Assembly: GCA_009701105.1 (NCBI GenBank)
Contig: WLKU01000030.1
Coordinates: 1 to 11,067 of the forward strand
Source of the DNA: Actinomycetota bacterium
GTDB taxonomy: Bacteria > Actinomycetota > Acidimicrobiia > Acidimicrobiales > Ilumatobacteraceae
DNA length: 11,067 nucleotides
Direction of reading: 5' to 3'
A model generated the notes under the pieces. The model was not told where the DNA came from. It worked only from the letters and a program-made list of their open reading frames with translations, and did not search any database. Of this stretch, positions 6,749 to 11,067 are shown one piece after another; the first letter of the stretch is position 1; each line of letters opens with the position of its first letter. A program made the position numbers and the translations under genes.

Positions 6749-7287
6749 TAGTGGACATCCGTTCGATTGATCTGAGAGTTGTACTTGAGCATTGCCACCA
6801 TCATTGTCGCGGCTCCGATCATGATTGCCATGTCGGCGATGTTAAAAACTGGCCACCACTGAAAATCAATGAAGTCAATAACGGCCCCACGCATCCACCC
6901 AGACCCACGAAATAGACGATCCAAAATGTTCCCTACTGCCCCACCAATGATCAAACCCGTTGCCACACGCGTCAGGGCGTTGTCGGCTCTTCGTAGCGAC
7001 AGCAACAACAACACCACAACAACCAAGCCGATCACACCGATAATCGGGCCGATTCCAGTTCCACGCGAAAATGCCATGCCCCGGTTGAAGGTCAAATTAA
7101 ATTGCATTGTCCAGATCACATGAATGATGCGGCCATCAGCGAGATCGCGTAGCGCCCAGGCTTTAGTCAATTGATCAAGAAGCGCAACGACAGAAGCCAC
7201 CAACAGACTCATGCGCATTGCTTTGACCAACGTCAATCGGCTACCTGAATACTTTGCGTGAGGTGCGTCTGGTGCGGCGTCGGTCAT
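6748..7287 (-). CDS. lspA: Lipoprotein signal peptidase II
   Basis: A 179-residue inner-membrane aspartyl protease that removes signal peptides from prolipoproteins after lipidation. Several hydrophobic segments are visible (about 26-45, 78-98, 108-122 and 148-167), fitting the four-helix topology. Conserved motifs are VALLDQLTKAWA (34-45), FNRGMAF (67-73; many homologues have NxGAAF), GNILDRLFRG (119-128) and the two active-site regions VIDF (Asp138) and FNIAD (Asp152). The N-terminus is about 20 residues longer than in E. coli and hydrophilic. The ATG overlaps the stop of the upstream DksA-like gene as ATGA, and its own stop overlaps the rluD start. The link to ileS is widespread in bacteria. 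Confidence 0.96.
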   Translation of the reverse strand: MTDAAPDAPHAKYSGSRLTLVKAMRMSLLVASVVALLDQLTKAWALRDLADGRIIHVIWTMQFNLTFNRGMAFSRGTGIGPIIGVIGLVVVVLLLLSLRRADNALTRVATGLIIGGAVGNILDRLFRGSGWMRGAVIDFIDFQWWPVFNIADMAIMIGAATMMVAMLKYNSQINRTDVH

Positions 7288-8381
7288 CGACGGCCGATGC
7301 CACCGACGCGCTCAAGAACCGACTCGGTTGTTTCCGGGATCGCTTTGAGACGCTCGCGCGGAATCGCCAAACCGGTGTGTACTGAATATCCGTACTCTCC
7401 GGTTTTAATTCGCTCAAGTGCAGCATCTAGCTCTTCAACAATCTGCCGAGCCTGTGCCGAGAGCATGAGGTCGCGAGAGCGTTCGACCACCATGGTGTCA
7501 CCTTCGCCGCCCTCTTCGTCAAACTGTACGTCGCCCATCTCCACATCTTGAATCAGCGAGTTTGCCTCATCATCAAGACGTAGCGCTTGACGCAGCAGCA
7601 CAGTTTTTTTCTCGAGCATCAGCTCACGCTGACCCGCCAAGAACTTCAGATCAAACTCTTTTGTTGCTTGAATGCCGTCCGCAAACTCAGTCTTGATAAT
7701 CGGCGGGCGCGGCGGTGGCTCTGGCTTACGCTTTGCTCGCAGTGCGGCTTCGCGTGCTGCTTCTTTTTCAGCAGCAAGAGCAAGTCGAGCAGCTTCCTTT
7801 TCTTCACGAAGACGAGCCTTCTCTGCCTCTTGGGCTGCTTTGAGCGCCAACTTTTCGGCAGCAACACGTGCCTTTTCCTTGGCAGCCTCTTTCGCTGCCA
7901 ATGCTTTCATCTTCTGTTGTAACGCCAAGTCTTTCTTGCGTTGAGCAGCAATCTTTTTGCGCTCCATTTCCTTTTCGCGCATTGCCTTTTTGCGCGCTGC
8001 ATCGGCAGCCTTTTTAGCTGCCATCTTCTTGGCCAACTCGGCTTTTTTCAGAGCAAGCGCTTTCTGCGCGACGACCTTCTTCTGTGCAGCAAGTTTCTTT
8101 TGTGCAGCAAACTTCTTCGCAAGATCGGCCTTCTTTTTGGCTAATGCTTTTTGCGCGGCCAGCTTCTTCTGCGCTGCAACTTTCTTAGCAAGATCGGCTT
8201 TCTTCTTCGCGAGCGCCTTCTGTGCAGCGATCTTCTTCTGAGCGGCAACTTTCTTAGCAAGATCAGCTTTCTTCTTTGATAATGCTTTTTGCGCAGCAAG
8301 TTTTTTCTGGGCAGCGATCTTCTTAGCGAGATCGGCTTTCTTCTTGGCTAGTGCCTTTTTCTTTGCTACTGCTGATGGCAT
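7284..8381 (-). CDS. Histone-H1-like Lys/Ala-repeat protein with a C-terminal DksA/TraR-like domain lacking zinc cysteines
   Basis: A 365-residue, cysteine-free fusion protein. Residues 10-101 are four near-identical 23-residue Lys/Ala-rich repeats (core KKKADLAKK-AAQKK-AAQK), followed by a degenerate fifth (108-130). A long charged helix-forming stretch rich in Lys, Arg, Glu and Ala runs to about 218. A proline linker (PEPPPRPP, 220-227) leads to the C-terminal domain (about 240-365), which follows the DksA/TraR layout: coiled-coil arms around an acidic tip (DEEGGEGD, 288-295), then ERIKTGEYGYSVHTG and IPRERLKAIPET. The four zinc-finger cysteines (C-x2-C-x17-C-x2-C) are replaced at exact spacing by Ser333, Thr336, Ser354 and Glu357. 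From memory, Streptomyces DdbA (SCO2075) has the same histone-plus-DksA architecture in the same ileS-lspA context and is nucleoid-associated, so DNA binding with an effect on RNA polymerase is a reasonable inference. GAGAGGG precedes the ATG by 4 bases. It overlaps lspA by 4 bases. Confidence 0.85.
   Translation of the reverse strand: MPSAVAKKKALAKKKADLAKKIAAQKKLAAQKALSKKKADLAKKVAAQKKIAAQKALAKKKADLAKKVAAQKKLAAQKALAKKKADLAKKFAAQKKLAAQKKVVAQKALALKKAELAKKMAAKKAADAARKKAMREKEMERKKIAAQRKKDLALQQKMKALAAKEAAKEKARVAAEKLALKAAQEAEKARLREEKEAARLALAAEKEAAREAALRAKRKPEPPPRPPIIKTEFADGIQATKEFDLKFLAGQRELMLEKKTVLLRQALRLDDEANSLIQDVEMGDVQFDEEGGEGDTMVVERSRDLMLSAQARQIVEELDAALERIKTGEYGYSVHTGLAIPRERLKAIPETTESVLERVGGIGRR
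8079..8354 (-). repeat. Four tandem 69-bp coding repeats
   Basis: Four in-frame 69-bp units encode residues 10-32, 33-55, 56-78 and 79-101 of the histone-like tail. At protein level they differ at only a few positions (A/S at position 3, I/V/F at 13 and L/I at 19 of the unit). A partial extra unit (KVVAQK) and a degenerate fifth copy follow. Such repeats can expand or contract by slippage or recombination, so copy number may vary between strains. Confidence 0.85.
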
Positions 8382-8385
8382 GTTT

Positions 8386-8392
8386 CCCTCTC
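8386..8392 (-). promoter_or_regulatory. Shine-Dalgarno site of the histone/DksA-like gene
   Basis: GAGAGGG on the minus strand lies 4 bases before the ATG at 8381, inside the 23-base gap after ileS. It supports this start and translation from the ileS transcript. Confidence 0.7.
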
Positions 8393-8404
8393 GAACTTGG
8401 CGCC

Positions 8405-11067
8405 TTACCGTACTTGATCAACACCTATATGGACGGCATTCCCGTCCAAATCCCCAGTTGGCTCTAGGCCTGAAACCCACTCAATCCGCTGTGCCAGCGT
8501 TTCTGAAGCGATATATGTCTCAAATTGGGACACTTGTGACTGCAGTAACTCTGGCAAACCGAGCGTCAACACGATGCGATCCGAAACTGCTAATCCGGCT
8601 TCTCGCCGAGCCTGCTGCACCATCCGCACAATGTCTCGAGCAGCACCCTCGGCCAACAACGCATCAGTCAATTCAATATTCAACAACACGATTCCCTGGC
8701 CGTCGGCAAGCGCAGCGCTGGCAATCGTTTCGGTATCACCTGCTGCGGCCACTAACTTAACTTGAAACTCGTGCGGTTCGAGCGCGACACCACCAGCGAT
8801 TACTTCGTCTCCGTTGATCGACCAGTCGCCTTTCTTGACGGCAACAATCACTTTTTGAGTGTTGGCACCGAGGCGCGGACCGAGCGCTGCAGGAATGAGT
8901 TGCAATTCGTGTTTAGCTACTTGGCCAAGCTCGGTTGTGAGCGTCACTTTATGTACATTCACTTCATCGGTGATGATTGAGACAAACGATTGCAACGCAT
9001 TAGCCAACGGTGATGCAACAGTAAGTTCACCAAGTGGCAACCGAACACGGCGCGAATGCACCTTGCGCAATGACAATGTTGTCGAGCACACGTCGCGCAC
9101 CTGATCCATCACTGTTTCAAGTTCATTGTCACTCGGCACAATGCTGGCGTCTGGCCAGTCCTCCAAGTGCACACTTCTCAAACCCGTGAGTTCTTTGTAA
9201 ATCTTTTCTGTAGTTAATGGCAGCAAAGGCGCAGCAATACGGGTGAGCACCTGCAGCACCGTGTGCAACGTGTCAATTGCTTCTTTGTCACCTTTCCAAA
9301 AACGATCGCGGCTGCGACGGATATACCAATTTGTCAGAACGTCCAAAAATGTACGCACTTGTTGGCAGGCATTAAAAATGTCGTATTGATCCATTGACAC
9401 GGTTGTGTCCTCGATCAGACGCTTCAATTTTGAAAACACGTATCGATCCAACACGTTTGTTGAGTCGTAGCGAACTTCGCCAGTCATCGACTCGGCGTTG
9501 GCATACAGCGACAAGAAATACCAACTGTTCCACAACGGCAACATCACCTGTCGCACGGTGTCTCGAATACCTTCTTCTGTTACCGCAAAGTCCGACCCGC
9601 GCAAAATGGACGAAGACAGCAGATACCACCGCATGGCATCAGCGCCATAGGTGTCAAATACATTCATCGGGTCTGGATAGTTGCGCAGGCTCTTGGACAT
9701 CTTCGCACCATCGTCACCCAACACAATTCCGTGACTGACACACGTTGAAAAAGCGGGACGATCAAACAGTGCTGTTGCCAACACATGCAGCGTGTAAAAC
9801 CAACCACGGGTCTGACCGATGTATTCAACAATGAAGTCGCCCGGATAATGCTGATCAAACCATTCTTGATTCTCGAATGGATAATGCACCTGAGCAAACG
9901 GCATCGAGCCACTCTCGAACCAGCAATCGAGCACTTCGGGGACCCTGCGCATCATCGACTTTCCAGTTGGGTCATCTGGGTTTGGTCGCACAAGGTCATC
10001 GACCACTGGGCGATGCAAGTCGGTGACGTTGACACCAAAATCGCGCTTCAGGTCGGCAAGGCTGCCGTACACATCGATGCGCGGATAAGCGGGGTCATCA
10101 CTGCGCCACACAGGAATCGGAGAGCCCCAAAAACGATTGCGGCTGATCGTCCAGTCGCGCGCATTTTCGAGCCATTTGCCAAAACTTCCGTGCTTCAAGT
10201 GATCGGGCACCCACGTGATCTGTTCGTTTAACGCAACCATGCGCTCTTTCACGGCTGTCACATTGACAAACCACGAACTCACGGCTTTATAGATGAGTGG
10301 TTTTCCGGTGCGCCAACAATGTGGGTATGCGTGGTCGTATGTTTCGTGGCGCAGGACGATTCCGCGCGATTTAAGTTCGCGAATAATCAATGGGTTGGCA
10401 TCGAATACCAACATTCCCTCAAAGTCAGGCACTTCACTGGTAAACAAACCACGACTATCGACCGGCACAACAAGCCCAATGCCGTTTTCGCTGCATACTC
10501 GTTGGTCGTCTTCGCCAAAGCCAGGAGCAAGGTGCACTACCCCAGTTCCGTCTTCCGTCGTTACGAAGTCGCCCGCAATTACCCGAAATGCGTCCGGCTG
10601 ATCGGCGAAGTACGAAAACATCGGTGTGTAGGTGCGGCCAACCAATGCGGATCCGAGCACAGTGTCCAACACCTCGGCGCCTTCCAATTCTTTTTCATAC
10701 GCACCAAGTCGCGCTTCGGCCAAGATAAAAATGGTTCCGTTATGGCGCACTCGCACATAACTCACGTCTGGCGCCACTGCAAGAGCCAAGTTGCTCGGCA
10801 GCGTCCACGGCGTGGTTGTCCATGCAAGCAATGATTCACCAGTTTCGAGCACGAACGCAACGGTCAGTGCTGGATCTTGCACTTGCTTATACGCGTCGTC
10901 CATGCGCGTTTCGGTATTCGACAACGGTGTTTCAAGCGCCCACGAATATGGAAGCACACGAAATCCTTCGTAAATGAGACCCTTGTCCCACAGCGTCTTA
11001 AACGCCCACATCACACTTTCCATGTACGACACGTCGAGTGTTTTGTAATCGTTAGCAAAATCAACCC
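8405..11067 (-). CDS. ileS: Isoleucyl-tRNA synthetase (partial, N-terminus outside the window)
   Basis: The C-terminal ~886 residues of the class I synthetase that charges tRNA-Ile; the frame is open to the window edge ([18 protein letters not shown]...), so the GTG at 11032 is an internal valine, not a start. Compared with the ~1040 residues of actinobacterial IleS, about 150 are missing, including the HIGH motif. Visible landmarks: the CP1 editing domain with [10 protein letters not shown] and [46 protein letters not shown]; the KMSKS loop (9689-9703); and the anticodon-binding region with [12 protein letters not shown]. There is no C-terminal zinc-binding cysteine cluster, and the sequence resembles the mycobacterial protein closely, pointing to the eukaryote-like IleS2 subtype. 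It leads the operon with the DksA-like gene, lspA and rluD. No T-box or promoter is visible because the 5' end is outside. Confidence 0.97.
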   Translation of the reverse strand, partial: VDFANDYKTLDVSYMESVMWAFKTLWDKGLIYEGFRVLPYSWALETPLSNTETRMDDAYKQVQDPALTVAFVLETGESLLAWTTTPWTLPSNLALAVAPDVSYVRVRHNGTIFILAEARLGAYEKELEGAEVLDTVLGSALVGRTYTPMFSYFADQPDAFRVIAGDFVTTEDGTGVVHLAPGFGEDDQRVCSENGIGLVVPVDSRGLFTSEVPDFEGMLVFDANPLIIRELKSRGIVLRHETYDHAYPHCWRTGKPLIYKAVSSWFVNVTAVKERMVALNEQITWVPDHLKHGSFGKWLENARDWTISRNRFWGSPIPVWRSDDPAYPRIDVYGSLADLKRDFGVNVTDLHRPVVDDLVRPNPDDPTGKSMMRRVPEVLDCWFESGSMPFAQVHYPFENQEWFDQHYPGDFIVEYIGQTRGWFYTLHVLATALFDRPAFSTCVSHGIVLGDDGAKMSKSLRNYPDPMNVFDTYGADAMRWYLLSSSILRGSDFAVTEEGIRDTVRQVMLPLWNSWYFLSLYANAESMTGEVRYDSTNVLDRYVFSKLKRLIEDTTVSMDQYDIFNACQQVRTFLDVLTNWYIRRSRDRFWKGDKEAIDTLHTVLQVLTRIAAPLLPLTTEKIYKELTGLRSVHLEDWPDASIVPSDNELETVMDQVRDVCSTTLSLRKVHSRRVRLPLGELTVASPLANALQSFVSIITDEVNVHKVTLTTELGQVAKHELQLIPAALGPRLGANTQKVIVAVKKGDWSINGDEVIAGGVALEPHEFQVKLVAAAGDTETIASAALADGQGIVLLNIELTDALLAEGAARDIVRMVQQARREAGLAVSDRIVLTLGLPELLQSQVSQFETYIASETLAQRIEWVSGLEPTGDLDGNAVHIGVDQVR

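Noticed and set aside
7957..8241. Plus-strand frame rich in Phe, Ala and Ser that looks like a repetitive membrane protein
   Set aside because: It is simply the complement of the Lys/Ala-repeat coding region; the periodicity comes from the repeats on the minus strand, where the DksA-like domain continues in frame.
10319..10834. 171-residue plus-strand open frame inside ileS
   Set aside because: It is antisense to the conserved IleS editing domain and has no family features.

Overview
The window looks like a chromosomal housekeeping segment from a high-GC Gram-positive lineage with moderate GC (roughly half G+C by eye). I place it in the Actinobacteriota, possibly an Acidimicrobiia-type freshwater or marine lineage; this is inference. 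The evidence is a bacterial proteasome activator (Bpa/PafE family), an actinobacterial-type IleS, an ileS / histone-tailed DksA-like gene / lspA / rluD block like that of Streptomyces, and several starts that look leaderless with GTG codons. Nothing suggests a phage, plasmid, insertion sequence, CRISPR array or RNA gene, and there is no gene-free stretch over 120 bases.

Right half, minus strand, read from the right edge inward: the C-terminal ~886 residues of isoleucyl-tRNA synthetase (N-terminus outside the window); 23 bases later a 365-residue protein made of a Lys/Ala-rich repeat tail and a DksA/TraR-like domain that has lost all four zinc cysteines; then lspA (4-base ATGA overlap); then an RluA/RluD-family pseudouridine synthase (1-base TAGTG overlap). 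The last three are packed like a translationally coupled operon. It joins tRNA charging, a nucleoid or transcription factor, lipoprotein maturation and rRNA modification.

Centre: one plus-strand gene, an Rrf2-family regulator (5367-5813), runs convergent to rluD and divergent from an alkaline-phosphatase-superfamily hydrolase (minus). Only 18 bases separate the regulator's GTG from the preferred hydrolase GTG, and they contain a symmetric TACACTA that can serve as a -10 element in both directions.

Left half, minus strand: hydrolase, then bpa behind its own likely leaderless promoter (overlapping a perfect 14-bp palindrome), then a 114-base regulatory gap with direct repeats, then full-length dnaE (replicative DNA polymerase III alpha, 1177 residues). 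The first 58 bases hold the start of one more possible minus-strand gene.

The most notable points are the zinc-less histone-tailed DksA-like protein with its 69-bp tandem repeats, the symmetric divergent promoter, and the Rrf2 regulator with an incomplete IscR-type cysteine set. I see no convincing wholly new multi-gene system here.
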